The notes beneath the pieces were generated by a model. It searched no databases, was not told the DNA's origin, and saw only the letters and a program-made list of their open reading frames with translations. A DNA stretch of 64,000 bases from Dromaius novaehollandiae (taxonomy: Eukaryota; Chordata; Aves; Casuariiformes; Dromaiidae): contig NC_088102.1 of assembly GCF_036370855.1 (NCBI RefSeq), positions 41,577,835-41,641,834 on the forward strand, written 5' to 3'. Each line of letters starts with the position of its first letter. The stretch's first letter is position 1. Positions 34,901 to 47,326 of this stretch are shown here, piece by piece. Position numbers and translations under genes: made by a program.

Positions 34901-37900
34901 CTAAATATATTAACTAGATCACACATTCCTTGTAGCATTAGACACTGCTTAATCTGTTGCCAAGATGACATTTCTCAAGCAGACTACTTCTGTTCCTACA
35001 GTTCCTACAGCTGGTGCAGAGCGTGAATATTTTAAAGTATTGATACTCAATCTTTTATGACAATCTGCTTGCCTATTTTGAATATTAAACACATTAATTG
35101 GACATTTAGATGTCCTATTTTTAACTTCTAAATATCAAGAACGAATCAAAAATTACTTTGCATAATTTATTATCACACTGCTGGTGTGGGGAAAAATTCC
35201 CAAACTTACACTCAAAGATAGTTTTCAAAAACATTAACAGTAATAACCAGTCAGACAGGTCTAATGCTGCTCTCAAATTCTCCACACAGGATAAAAGGGA
35301 ATCTCAGAATAAGCTGGTAAGCTCCATATATTAATATTTCCACACAGGGTTTACTCACCTCCTGTTATCCATCCAGTCTCCCAACTCCAGTTCCAGAGTG
35401 CCATGAGGGTGTTGACTGTGCAAGGTTGGCATCAGCCCACCCAGTGTATGGAAATGCCCACATAAATAGGCTGTGGCAGAACTAACAAAAGAACAGAAGA
35501 ATCATGATTATTTTCAGGGAAGGAAATACCACTGTAAAAAACCTGAAAAGTGACATACAAGCCTATGGAGAGAAGCAAGAAATGCATTTTACACCAAAAG
35601 GATGCAGGAAAGAAATTAAGATCTTACCTCATTAATGTTCTTATTCCTGGAGCTGGAGAGATGATCGCTGAAGTGGGATAATGGCCAAACCAGACAGTAT
35701 GATTGCTGTGGAGACTTTCTGTTGCCATCAAAGACAACTCTTTCATTTGATTCTGAAATGGGCGTTTGAAAAACTGTTTAATATTTCAGCTATTTGGAAA
35801 GAATAGCAAAAAGAAAGCAGAAAGAAAACAATTAACAGTGCAATTTTACCCTTATATCTACAGAGAATGTCCTGTTGACTGCTTCAGGAGCCCGTGCATG
35901 AGCAAACTGAATGGTTAACCATATCCCAAAAATCACACATTGGGGGGGAGAAAAAAGAAAACAAGGCATTCAACACATTCCTTTCAACAGAACAGAGGTG
36001 AGTGCAGTATAAAGAGAGATTTTTATAAATGATGTTTCTGTCCTTCCTACTGCTTATTTCTACAGTTGAAGACAACATGCTTGAATTTATTTTATAAATG
36101 TATTTACTTCACAATTACTAGCCCCACTTATCTTTTGGGTCACTAGAAGGCCTTTTGTAGGCATGACAGATCTCAGAAACTGTGCACTGTATGCTTCCGG
36201 GATTTAACTGAAGGAACTACGATGCTAAATATTGAAAACATTATCAGCCATTGCTGTTCATGTTAACCAAAAGTAACACTTTACACAGCACTTAAAGTTT
36301 CTTTCTTTCAGTTATTTGACTTCCAGTCTTTTAAAATCAACTACTCAGTGTCCAAAGAGGCTCCCAGGACCAATAAGATCTCAAAGCCTAACAGAAGAGG
36401 CAGAAAAACTAAAACCAGAACCACCCCCCCCCCCCCCCCACACACAAATTCACTCCCCATTCTGCAGACCCGTCTTTTAGAATAATCCAGAGAAGAACCA
36501 AAATATCCTTCTCCATCCTACCTGAAAGGAAATGCACGTGAATGAAAGAGTCAGAAATAAAGCTATATTAAAAAAAGGATGGACTCCATGTGCTATCTTG
36601 GGTTAATGTAACAGGCTTATCAAGCAGAATTAATATTTCATTTGTTTTTAAGAATTTCGGCTTTAAGACTATTTTTACACAAGACAACTGTCAGAAACCT
36701 GAGGTATGCATTCAAATCACTGATAAAAATCCAACTTAAAAAAAAACTCCTGGCAGAGCTTTAATCTGTAACAAAGTTACAGATGTCTACTGATGTCTTT
36801 TCTTTACTGTTCGTTTTGTGCAAAAAACTGCAAATGATGCTCTCTGGACTCTTGTTGCTGGCTGATTAGCAAGTAAATGCTTAACTTACTACTGCAGCCA
36901 AGGACAGGTGCTCCAGGTTTGAGTGCATTTCTTAACTCACTGAGAACTGGTCTGCAAAGCTACTGCACCCAGTCTGGATTATGGTAAACAATGAGAATAA
37001 CAGTACTGTACTTGGCACTCCTAGATTACTTTTCATCTAAGTATCTTCAAGTGCTTTACAAACATGTAATTAAACATCAAGCATCCCTTTTTGAGAAGAT
37101 CAGAGGGAGAACATTTCACTTATCATTGAGGCTGTTCTCTCAGGCATAACATAGTATATGTTTACCAGAACACAGTAACTCCATGTAGCACTTCGGAAGA
37201 GTATCTTGAAAACAATATGCATCAACAAACTACAGAGAAAATTATGGGCAAGCAAAATACTGTTATCAAAACTAACATTTGATTTAAACATCAGCATTAA
37301 TGTTTTCTTTCAAAAAAAAAATACCCACAAAAATTTTATGGTCTCAAAAGATCAAGACCTCACTTTCAAAAATTATACATTTCTTTATACTGTTATCTTT
37401 TGTGTTATTCCATTGATAATATTAGTGCAGCACTCCCATCTGCAATATTAATAAAGAAAGCATCTAGCAAAGCAAAAAGGAATGAAATTGGAAAGGATTT
37501 TTTTTTTAACTTTACAGGATATAAGGAATTTATGTAATCACTAAAGCATAGCTGAAAATTATGAAACCATTCACAGTGCTCTTTAAAAAAATTCTAATCT
37601 GATGTTTTTGTATTGGATTATTTCTTAAGAGAAAAAGCAGATACCACACATGTTAAGAAGAGACACATTCATTTCTCTAAATAGAAGCCACCCTCTGCAT
37701 AACAACTTAAAAATGCAGAGACAGTTCTAGATGAACACAAATCTTTCAGGCACTTCTTTATAAAAACAAAAAAAAAACCCTCAAAGAAAGAGATCCATAC
37801 ACTACAGAAGTACACAGGCCAGCAAAAATAATGTCAAGACTTTTAAAATACCATGTTTAAAATCCCAAAGAAATTGTAGGGCCTTTTAGGGCCTGGGCTG

Positions 37901-40900
37901 AGGGTAGCATCCACGCAGATGAAGGAATAGTTCCCAAAAGACGTGGTGTGAATGTAATGGAAAGAGCCATCTTTATGCCAGGCAGAGTATTTCCTGCCAA
38001 AATAAAATGAAAATACTGCCATTAGGAAAGCCTGCAGCAGCGACTAAATAATGAAGTTTGTAGGATAAATACAAGATTTCTTGCATTAGATCTAGCTCCA
38101 CGTTGCTACTGGAGTAAGGTCCACTCTTAAAAAAGTCAATGGCATGGAAAAGTCTGTACTTCAAAGAAGACATGTTACATGGATCACGTATCAAGACAAG
38201 CACCAGATTAGCACACAAATGTCGAAAAGAAAGGTTGTCATAAATACGCTTTCCCTGAGCAACATGGTGCTTTTTTACAGATAAAGGACAGGCCAGCAGA
38301 ATGAACACAACATGAGACAAATCAGCAGGATGACAAGACAGCAGAATTTCACACAACTTTTAATTAAAGAACACCTGCAAAAGAAAAAAAGTTGATTGTG
38401 CCTTGTGTTCATTGCTGGTTTCTGAAAATGATCTGAAAGGATTTTTCAAAAATGTATTTTGCTTGCTTACCTAGAAACACCAGGAACAACAAATCTTGTC
38501 TCCCCTATTTTGTTGGGGATCTCTTAAGTTACTCTGATGTAGAACGAACTACTTGAGCTGCTGGCTGGTGGAATATGATTTTGAACTAAAGAAATACTGA
38601 ATCTTTTCAATAGTTTTCAAAAGATCAAAAACAGAGACACTATACTACACCAAGTCTTTTAAATAGCAAATAAGACAAAATCCCCTTTCACCTATTACTC
38701 TTTTTTTGGTTCCTAGGATACTAAATCTTACCAGTTCTCCTGTCACCCATGGAGCATTATCAGAATTTTTCATCCAGATTGCATGCAAGGATACACACAC
38801 ACACACACACACACAGAGACACGCACTCGCATACATACATAAATACAAATACATACGCAAAGTGGGTGGATTAACAGCCTGAATTAAAGTTGAATGTGGA
38901 TTTGCAGGTACTCTCCAAGCAATCAAAGCTGAAAGCACCATTAAAATTATATGACAAGTTTTTGTGTTTTGATGTAAAGGGCAGGGAAAATTGAGGGGTT
39001 AAACAGGAGTTGTAACTGACGCTATCTTTGCAGTGTACAAGCAAAAGAGCCCACTGAAGAGTTGAAATTTCCTCATCTGTCTTAATTTGAATCTCCAGTG
39101 TGTTCCTCGAGAACACCTGTTTACCCGTCATCTGCCATCTTGCTTCTCTATTTCTATTTTGATTTTTCCAAAATCACTCACATGTGAAGAAATGGCTCAG
39201 CTAAAGTTTAGACCCATATCCCATGAAAAGCCCTATTGATTGTGAAGAAAGAACCAGAAAATGTGAGGTCTTCTGCTGCTTTCTTTTTCTTTTTTCTTCT
39301 ATTCTAAGGTGGAAAAGCCTTCTTTAGAAACACAGGTTTTACAGGAATATGTCACTCAACTCTTTTGAGGAAACTGAACACAACTGAACAAATGAACACA
39401 ATTGACCTTGAGTATTACAGTTGTCTGTGTGGCATGTAGAAGTACCTGTAGTAATTCCAAATGCTATTCAGGTGTGGAATGTTGAACGAATCTGTAAGGA
39501 AAGAGAAAAATGACATGAGGAAACTTTCAGATTAAATCAGTTATTGTCTTCTGTATCTTTATTTCCTGATGTTGAAATAAGGAAGCCTCAGCAGGCACTG
39601 ACAAGCTATATTTAAAACAAAACAAAACATATGCCCCCTGGATAAGCAGCCTGTCCAATTGTGCAGAGAAAACATTATAAACTTTCCCTACTTGATGCAG
39701 TTGACCAAACTGTTCAGAATAGTTTTCTCATTTAAGTTTCAATTCAAAGACAAAATTGTTGTGGGAAAATGAATTGTCATTTAGTGGCTACAAGCTAGCC
39801 AGATGATTCCAGTTGGCCTAAAGCCTTTTAGAAGCCTTTGGGATTGGGTGGATTCTATATAAGTAAGACCTGACCCATCTAGGGAAAATAAAGTAGCAAT
39901 AGCAATAGAGAATAGCATGTGGAAAACAGATAGCAACTTGGGAATGTTTGTACAGAAACTGGAGTCTACCTCTCCATAAACACCGACAACAGAGGTCTTC
40001 TAGAAAAATGAGAGTGAATGTTATGGGTGTGACAAAATATACACTTTTTTCTCCAGTATAACGTTTCCTAGTTTTGCCTTTCCTGTAATAGCTGACTTAT
40101 ATAGCCTATGAGGTCATTAGTTTGTGCTTGCATGCTTAGCTAGCCAGTGCAGTGTCAATGATGACAAGTGACAATGAGGAAAAACTTTCATGAGTTCTTT
40201 CTGTCAAAAAGAACCCAAATTTCCTTCAACTACCAAATACATGCTACTTTTTAACTTAGACCTGTGGAGGGAGGTCTGTGAAAAGTAACTTGAAACCATT
40301 TCTTTGGTAGGATAAACTTACAGCTTGCCCTTCCATTGGAAGATACGAGAGGCCTGTAAATTAACAGCCTGGAAATTAACATCTGAAGATATATTCTACC
40401 ACTTGGCTTGTCAGGTAGAAGCAAAACATGAAGACTCTTACTTCCCTGTTACTAAAACTCCAGTCAGTGCCTGTAGGCAAAGTATGTCCTTAGGAGGACA
40501 GACACTTGGATGGCAAGCCCTTCTAATGACTCATAACCACCACTAATACTCTACTAAGTACTAACACTTTACCTCAATATTCTCACTTAACCTAAATCAG
40601 TTCTGTAATCTCAGGAAAGGAAAAGCTGTTTCATTTCCCTCTTACCATGATTCCCTTTGATGTCTATCCACTTGGTTTTTTCCATGACCCTTGATCTCTT
40701 CAGGATCGACCGGTAAGTTTGCCACTCAACTTCTACTTGCTCAGACCCGAATTTATCTCTTGTCTTAGCATCTGTCAAGTCACCTGCAAATGTACAAAGG
40801 TGAGATATAACCAGAAGCCTACACATTTCACACAAATACTGTAACAAGGCAAGCATGCAGCCCAAGCCTCTCAGTGTAAGTGGCTGTAAGCCTCCTGTGT

Positions 40901-43900
40901 GAAATCTAGACATTCCTGTTACCTGGTACAAGAGGTTACTATAAGCACAAAGAAGCAAGCAGCAGAAGTAACTATCTGTAGAAACAAAAGTCCAGGGCTA
41001 GATCTGAGATTCGAAAGCCTTGCCTATAGTAAGGGCTAAAAGTCTTTTCAAATTCCTTGCCAAAACTAATCCATTTCAATAGCAGAAACAAGCTGTTAAA
41101 AGAAATGACAAAGCTTATTTCACCTGTCTTGGTATGATATGTTAAAACAAAAATCAGCAATAAGAATTTTAGTTCACAGCTGAATTTTATTCAAATAAGT
41201 ACACATTATTCTGAGACAGAATACCCAGGAGAGGAACTGGCTCTTAATGACTAGTCAGAGCAAAGGCTCACTTCTGTCATTTCAAATACAAAGAATGACT
41301 TGGAATCACTACTACAAGGACACAAGAAAAGGGGCTGCTCACAAGGACAAAAGTACAGTGACTAATATGGGGAAAACAATAGGTATATCGCATGATTATG
41401 TCTTAGTTATGTATAATACACACTAAACCAACTGTCAAACTTAAGATACACTAAACAAAACCGAAATCTCTTGAGTTTAGATGTCAGCCTCTTCTGGAAC
41501 TATCAGTCTATCTTCAGCTGCAATTCCATTTCCATTGCTTAAGATACCTTAAGTCTTTAACACTGTACTTTGAGATCCTAGAATTTTCCTTGTTTGCTTT
41601 TCCTTTGACAATGCATTCAACAGGAAATTCACACTTTTGAATTGCTTACCTGTTGCTAGGACAAGTGCTGGCCGAATTATATCGATTGTTTCGGAACAGA
41701 ATTTTTCAAAGTCAGAAGCTCGTTTGGGATCTCGAAATCTACTGATATGAATATCTGACACCTGCAGAAAAGATAAAAGTGAAACACTGTCCCAAGCAGA
41801 GGGTTAATAGTGCCCAGATTGTTCTGCAAAGCCATATACATAAGACAGAAATGTAAAAACAGTCATAGTGATTCATACTAGTATCAGGGATGCAGCAGGC
41901 AACAGAAGTGGATGACTAGGGAAGTGCAAGAGCAGAGCAAGCATATATTTCCTCTGTAATTCCTAAAATCATGTTTAAAACAAGTTCCCTTATATTTAAG
42001 GGCAAACAATAGTCTAGATGAAATACTTGGTTATCTACATGTTTTGATGGCTTTTCGTGGCCTGTTGACTTCCAGATTGCAGGAACCTCTGGTGCAACAG
42101 CAGTCTTGCTGCAAGAGAGAATACTAAACAGTTCTGCAAAGCAAGAATAGGTTAAAGCTACCTAGGACTTGAAGTAAACTGATATGGTACCTGGTATGAG
42201 GCTTCCAGCATTTGGGCAGAAGGACTTCTAACATTCTTCCCATACATTTTAATGGAGATATTCACTGTGTTTGGTTCCCATTCCAAGTGCCTTCATGAAT
42301 GCACGGGTTGCTCAGGAAATAATGAGACCACTTATATGTAACTGTAAGCGATGCTCTTTATCTCTGAACCAAACAATCAAAGACCTCATATCAGAAAAGC
42401 AGTACTGGGGAGGAGGTAAGAAAAGTACAATTTTTCTTTTTATTGCAGCTCTTTAGGTCAGTCCAGGATAAATCTGTGGACAAACACCTTCAATCTAACC
42501 ACTCCACATCAGACAATCAATTAATAAATTATACTTCTCAGTTTAGAGGAATGACATTTGGTGCATAAATGAGAACAGGCACATGCTCATGACCATCAGA
42601 CCATATCATTGCTTGAGAGTGAAGAACATTACTTTTTACATTCACCTTGACTAGCCTGGCTCTTGTAAAGCTTTTTCCTTCTTGAAAAATCCAGGTATAC
42701 CTTGGAGACATAATGTTGTAGCTTCTACTTCAGCAGTTACTTCAATATGTAAAATACATTGCCTTAATACAATTTTTAAAATTCTGCTTAGGAAAATTCC
42801 CAAATTGCTTATATGGGACTCTTCCATAGATGAGAACTGGTTGCTAAAGCAGCTAAACACTTTTAAATATAATCATAGCTTCATTTCTATTGATGCACTC
42901 ATGGCATTGTGAATCAATGAGCTAACAAAGAGCAATGTAAAACTATCCAATGCACTAAACCTACTTTAATCATTGGCAAGGTTACAATATCTCATTTTGC
43001 TTCTCCTAAGCCCATGGATTTGCAATTCTTCAGCAATGAAATAAAGAAAATCAAAACTTCTATTGTTGCTGTCTCAAGATTCTGGAGGAAAACGTCCTGT
43101 AAGTCCTGTTCTACTGATAACTAAGGAGAACGTAACTCCTGTTTCCAACTTTTCAGCAGATAGCGGCCAGGAGGCCTGACTTTCTGTGAAAATCTTGCCA
43201 CTTTTTTTCCTACTATAATTATAGTTTAAGATTTTCAAAAGGCTTTTCTCATAAATTCTAAGAGCTACAGTATCCCAGGACTTTTGCAGAGCTGGGACTA
43301 ACGTAACATAACTAAACGCCATGAAGTATGAAGATCCTGGGAGTGGAGCTTTGGAGCTTCTCCCATTTTGTAAAAAAAAATTACATCAAAAGATGTCCCA
43401 ATGAAAAGGAAGTGAATGGGCAAGGTGAAAAGGTTGTAATGCTCTTCCTAGGCTGAAAACTTAATTTCACAAAATGTAGGCAAAAGCCCATCTGCTGCAT
43501 TTCTTTTCTCTTCCTCCTGCCCCAGACTGAGGTAGAAACTTGGTATTTCTAACTGCTTCATAGAAAGTGACTTTCATCAAAATGGTTTGGAAGAGACTTA
43601 GGGATGAGGAAAAATCACTATCCACTTCCCTTACCTAGAGAAGAGGTATCTGAGAAAAAGGCAGGCATTAACAAAGGAGAATCCTGAGGCCTACAGAAAT
43701 GGTAGGATACACCAGCTGATGGAAACAAGAAACCAGAGAGTGATTATGGATTAGTAAGGATATTCTACTGAAGGAAGGGTGAAAGAGCCCTATATACAAG
43801 ATTACAGTATGAAAATCTCAGTTTAAGAGGAGATGGTCCTGTGGATGGGAGGAAAAACAACACAGCAGATACTGGGGGAGGAACTGAACATCTTGAGCTC

Positions 43901-45380
43901 TATCCAGTCAGTGACCTGGGTTGGACCTACAGAGTCACCAGGGAGCCTGAAGCCTGTTTCCCACAACATCATCAGGCACTACGCTGGATTTAGCGCTTGG
44001 TTAATTTCCAAGTTAGGTCAACGATAAAGCAGCTGTTAAAAGGCATGTTTGAAAGAGAACATAACCACTTAAAAGTAAAGCCAGGTCTCAAATTAGCTGT
44101 GCCATGACCTGTCCTTAGGAGATCTCCATTTGAAGTAACATACCCAGAGGGAACATGGTACACGGGAAGAGAAGTGTGGCAGTGAGCATGGTGCCTGTCA
44201 GCACAGCTCTACAGGCACTGTATCTTGTTGTAGTTGATTCTTTACAGGATAGCAACTCAAGACAGAGGTTTTATCTACAGTAACTCAAGCATATCCCTCA
44301 TCTTGAAATCTGCTCTGCAGTAAAGATAAGCTTTAAGAGACATAAGAAAAAAGTATTGGATAAATTGACTTAGAAGAAAATAAATAGCAACTGGAGAGAA
44401 CAAAAGGAGGCTGGACCAGTAATACTTTGGCTTATGCATGAAGAGCACTGCCTGCAGCTAATACGTTTTGCCTGAGTTTTAGAATAAAAATGAAATAGTA
44501 AATAAGTAAATAGTAAAAGCAGCCTATTTGTCCAGTGGAACTGCAGAGCAACTTCCGTGACACCTCAGCCACCAATAAACTGCAGACACGCAAACAGCTT
44601 GTGGTTAGTGATACACTAAGTGCTTGAGGAACGTTCTGGGGAGAAGAGTCAGGAAAGACGCCACAGAAGCACCCCGATGCAACAGCCTGCTTCCAAGACC
44701 ACGCCAGGTTAATCAGTTTGGAAACTAAGCTGTGTACATAAAACCTAACATACAGCACTGCTCTAGTGGCCCAGTACTTTCTGGCGCTACAAATCAGTGC
44801 CACAGTTTTCTCTGTTTCACATAACTTTCCAGCGCTTTGGAAGCGGAAAGGGGCAGGCAGAGCCTGGGTTTTCACCAGGGTATCACACAACGGGTGTGGG
44901 GTATTGGTGGCATACATCGGACCTGGCAATGATGAGGTGAGTTTTAACTGCCTGCCTCTGCCCTGCGCGTCTTATCCCCGGGCAGCCCAGCAGCCTCGCC
45001 AAACGCCTGCCTGCGGCCGAGGCTTGACGCGAGTCTCGGGGCCGGGGAAAGGCAGAGATTACCGGGACAAGGCGCCGTAGCTGTCCACGGAGCGCCGGGC
45101 CCCGCGGCCGGAGCCCCCCGCGGCCGCCAGGGCCCGTTAACGGCCGCGGCCGTTACCCGGCGCGAGGAGCCGGCGCCCTCGCGCGCCGCCCCCCCGGCCG
45201 GGCCGTCCCGCTCACCTGCACTGCCCACAGCAGGTTGGTCGCCTCCGCCCCGGGGGCAGGCTGCGGGGCCCGCCGGCGCCGGCGCGGCACGGTCGCCGGC
45301 GCCCCCGAGGGCGCGTACCAGCTCAGCAGCAGCGCCACGGCGGCGGCAGCCGCCAGCAGCCCCGCAGCCAGCCGCTGCAT
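25641..45380 (-). CDS. TMEM62: Transmembrane protein 62, calcineurin-like metallophosphoesterase, fourteen coding exons
   Basis: Fourteen minus-strand exons join in frame to 1917 nt, or 638 residues plus TGA (human TMEM62 has 643). An N-terminal hydrophobic segment (about residues 5-23) precedes a lumenal or extracellular metallophosphoesterase domain. All metal-binding motifs are present: DIH at 58-60, GD at 93-94, GNHD at 136-139, GH at 224-225 and GHFH at 251-254. A beta-rich region follows. The C-terminal membrane part has about five or six hydrophobic segments (about 426-450, 471-490, 502-546, 562-590 and 592-616). The substrate and cellular role are poorly characterised in any species; catalysis is inferred from the intact motifs. 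The start is the ATG at 45380. An in-frame GTG at 45398 would add six residues but has no support. The gene is head to head with UBR1 and tail to tail with PTGR2. Confidence 0.95.
26858..26976 (-). CDS. TMEM62: TMEM62 coding exon 13
   Basis: The exon encodes [20 protein letters not shown] and [20 protein letters not shown]. The acceptor is tttcag and the donor GTAAGT. Confidence 0.95.
27828..27932 (-). CDS. TMEM62: TMEM62 coding exon 12
   Basis: The exon encodes [20 protein letters not shown] and [15 protein letters not shown], the second C-terminal membrane segment. The acceptor is atttag and the donor GTAAGT. Confidence 0.93.
29517..29601 (-). CDS. TMEM62: TMEM62 coding exon 11
   Basis: Residues 428-455 plus one base: [19 protein letters not shown], a membrane segment, then RYLQKPALK. 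The acceptor is tttcag and the donor GTATGA. Confidence 0.94.
30784..30897 (-). CDS. TMEM62: TMEM62 coding exon 10
   Basis: Residues 390-427: [34 protein letters not shown]. The acceptor is atccag and the donor GTAAGT. Phase 0 at both ends. Confidence 0.93.
31797..31810. repeat. Short (CA)n
   Basis: Seven CA units in TMEM62 intron 9. Confidence 0.8.
32661..32820 (-). CDS. TMEM62: TMEM62 coding exon 9
   Basis: The exon encodes [39 protein letters not shown] and IEVTVQ, part of the beta-rich region after the enzyme domain. The acceptor is ccttag and the donor GTGAGG. Confidence 0.95.
34240..34330. repeat. TA-rich low-complexity sequence
   Basis: Runs of TATA, AATA and ACAC units in TMEM62 intron 8, just before exon 8 on the plus-strand coordinate. 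Confidence 0.7.
34397..34552 (-). CDS. TMEM62: TMEM62 coding exon 8
   Basis: The exon encodes [32 protein letters not shown] and [13 protein letters not shown]. The acceptor is tctcag and the donor GTACCC. Confidence 0.95.
35359..35481 (-). CDS. TMEM62: TMEM62 coding exon 7
   Basis: The exon encodes [19 protein letters not shown] and [15 protein letters not shown], with the last metal motif GHFH at 251-254. The acceptor is gttag and the donor GTGAGT. Confidence 0.95.
35628..35752 (-). CDS. TMEM62: TMEM62 coding exon 6
   Basis: Residues 202-242 plus two bases: [20 protein letters not shown], then [18 protein letters not shown], with the GH metal motif. The acceptor is tttcag and the donor GTAAGA. 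Only 146 bp separate it from exon 7. Confidence 0.94.
36424..36439. repeat. C16 homopolymer (G16 on the TMEM62 sense strand)
   Basis: Sixteen consecutive C in TMEM62 intron 5, followed by a short CA run. Confidence 0.9.
36985..37080. repeat. Ancient interspersed repeat-like segment
   Basis: The run ...ttttcatctaag...atcttcaagtgctttacaaa resembles the widespread amniote repeat segment 'ttcatctgaggatctcaaagcgctttacaaa'. It is degraded and I am unsure of the family name. It lies in TMEM62 intron 5. Confidence 0.35.
37852..37993 (-). CDS. TMEM62: TMEM62 coding exon 5
   Basis: The exon reads [17 protein letters not shown], then [20 protein letters not shown] and YNFFGILNM. The acceptor is ttggcag. 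The donor ATG|GTATTT is weak, but the joined protein has the same length as human here. Confidence 0.92.
38793..38814. repeat. (CA)n microsatellite
   Basis: About eleven CA units, then GAGACACGCACTCGCATACATACATA, in TMEM62 intron 4. Confidence 0.85.
39446..39491 (-). CDS. TMEM62: TMEM62 coding exon 4 (46 nt)
   Basis: Completes Asp139 of GNHD, then [14 protein letters not shown], and ends with two bases of an Arg codon. The acceptor is ttacag and the donor GTACTT. It is too short for open-frame scans and was found by phase and homology. Confidence 0.92.
40646..40783 (-). CDS. TMEM62: TMEM62 coding exon 3
   Basis: Completes Gly93 and runs to the first base of Asp139: [23 protein letters not shown]. 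The GNHD motif is split by the next intron. The acceptor is ttgcag and the donor GTAAGA. Confidence 0.95.
41650..41761 (-). CDS. TMEM62: TMEM62 coding exon 2
   Basis: Residues 56-92 plus one base of Gly93. It carries the first metal motif ([11 protein letters not shown]), then [10 protein letters not shown]. The acceptor is ctgcag and the donor GTAAGC. Confidence 0.95.
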
Positions 45381-45540
45381 CCTGCGCCGCGCCGCCACCG
45401 TGCGCCCGCGGCACCGACGCCCCCCTCCTGCCCTTCGCCGGGCAGCGCCGCCGGCTTCGGCACTTCCACGTCCCCGCCCACCTGCCCGGCCTCTGGGGCC
45501 GTCCGTGCCGCGCGTCTATGGTTGGCTCGGAGGACTGAGG
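44960..45540. promoter_or_regulatory. TMEM62: TMEM62 CpG-island promoter
   Basis: A sharp rise in GC and CpG covers TMEM62 exon 1 and about 150 bases upstream. It contains a GC box (ccccgccc, near 45473) and no obvious TATA box. It drops abruptly to AT-rich sequence beyond about 45570. This is a typical housekeeping-type promoter. Confidence 0.8.
45216..45380 (-). CDS. TMEM62: TMEM62 coding exon 1
   Basis: Residues 1-55: hydrophobic anchor [16 protein letters not shown], an Arg-rich stretch (RRRRR), then ATNLLWAVQ. Start ATG occupies 45380-45378 with A at -3. The donor is GTGAGC. It is very GC-rich and lies in a CpG island. Confidence 0.9.
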
Positions 45541-46633
45541 CCAACCGGGATAAGGAAGTTGGCGCCCCCATTAATTCGGAGGTTTTGTTTTGCAAGATTT
45601 TGGGAACCGCCTGAAGTTTCCCTCGGACATAGATTTTTCATATACACCGTTTTAAACTTTACTGGAGCAGCTGGACAGTTTCATAATCGGTAATTTATTC
45701 ATTGCTATCCACCCTTTGTTTTTCTTTAATTGCTATTTGCATTTTCTGTTATTTTTGTTTCACTTTCCATCTTAATCATGAGTTCGTATGAAGGAAAAAG
45801 CCTCTTTCACTAGGTATCACTGGAGTCTCTTTGATGTCCCAAACAACTCCTTCTCAGACTTGTTAGAAGTTTCTAAGTCAATATTAGTTAATTTTCATTA
45901 TCTTGACTCTTCTCACATAATTTGTGATAGGACAAAGGGAGATTTAATTTTTAGCACTGATCAAGAAAAAAAAATCAGGTAAGCTTGATTAATATATTAC
46001 ACTTTTTTTCAGATATTCTTCGTATTCTAGCTGCTCTTTTGTATGACTTTATGTTTGATCTATCTGGTTCTTTATCTGCCTCCCACCTTGCTTGTCTGCT
46101 ATCTACTTGCCCTTCCCTCCTCATCCTCTGCCCTCCTCCTCCCCTGCTTTCTCGAAACATCCCAAACAACAACTTTTGATTCATGAGTTAGTGATCAGTA
46201 ACCTGATTCTTCCTGCTTTGCTTAATTTCTTCCCGGAGCTCAACCATTTTATTCTAGCCTCAGCAAAACAAGACTGCCAAGCTTCAGCATTTTGTCTTTA
46301 TTAAAATTCATTAAATTATTGTTTTGTTTCTAGTTTTCCTCTATTATTTTAGTAGCCATGGAAATCTTACTGTTTTGTGCCATTTCTGCTTGGGTACTGG
46401 GGCCAACTAGCTTTTTTTAGAGCTTCACTGCCTCTTCTTTTGCTGTCTCCTACTGTATGTGGGTTTCAAGTTTGGGGGGAGGAGGTTTATATTATTTGAT
46501 TAAAAAGTCTATATTCTTGTTCAGCTAAAGCAGTTTATGTTAGCATAACTGCTTCTAAAAGTTCCATAGTTAAGCAAAACCATACTGATATTTCAGCTAA
46601 AAGATACAGAAGCGTGTCTCACAACAGAGGGAC

Positions 46634-46659
46634 TGCAAGCAGTTCTCCCACTGCTTGCA
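46634..46659. repeat. Inverted repeat, 10-bp stem with 6-nt loop
   Basis: The arm tgcaagcagt pairs perfectly with actgcttgca across tctccc. Confidence 0.7.
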
Positions 46660-47326
46660 CACATGCGTGCTGTACAACCAACCTTGTGTCTCTTGCTTGA
46701 CTACATCAGAAGCTGGATTATAGCATTGCTGGAGTTGATACTAAAACATCAGGGCAACTTTTCAAAACTCACAGCAGTTGCGATCTAAATTTGGCTGTTG
46801 TACAAACAACAGGTTGAGTACAGATCTGCAACAAGTACAGGCAAAAACAGATGAAGTTTTGCATTGCTTGTTAGGCTCAATGGCAATGAGTGAAACCACG
46901 AAATTCACTTTGTCTTTTTCTACATCTTGTGCCTACACCTGTCAGTGATAATACACATGTAGTAACCCTAAGTTACAGATTTTTATCTGGTAAGCAAGGC
47001 TGCAATGACTGTTCAAAATGACTCCCAAGACTCTGCAAACTGCATAATTCTTCAGCTTACTTTACATTTTCTCTCTTCAACACATCTAATTCGAGTCAGA
47101 CACCCTTGCTGGCCTTCCACAGATATAATGACATAATTGCTGCCAAATTAACACTTCTTTATGCCATTTCCCTAATAGTTTTCCTACCAATAATTTGATA
47201 CTTGTCCTTGTAGAAGTCTTACCGCCTGATGTGCCACCCGCTTTGTCAGTAAAATGCACAAAGCCAAGAGAAAGGACATGAAGTGCAGCTAAGACTCCTT
47301 CAACCTTGAATTTTATACATATACAT

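Noticed and set aside
44432-44929. 165-codon minus-strand open frame in TMEM62 intron 1
   Set aside because: No recognisable family, no splice or promoter context. It lies in intron sequence between two solid TMEM62 exons.
45381-45398. An 18-nt N-terminal extension of TMEM62 that would start at 45398
   Set aside because: The plus strand there reads cac, so the codon is GTG, not ATG. The first ATG in frame is at 45380 with A at -3, and it gives a length closer to expectation for a standard eukaryotic start.
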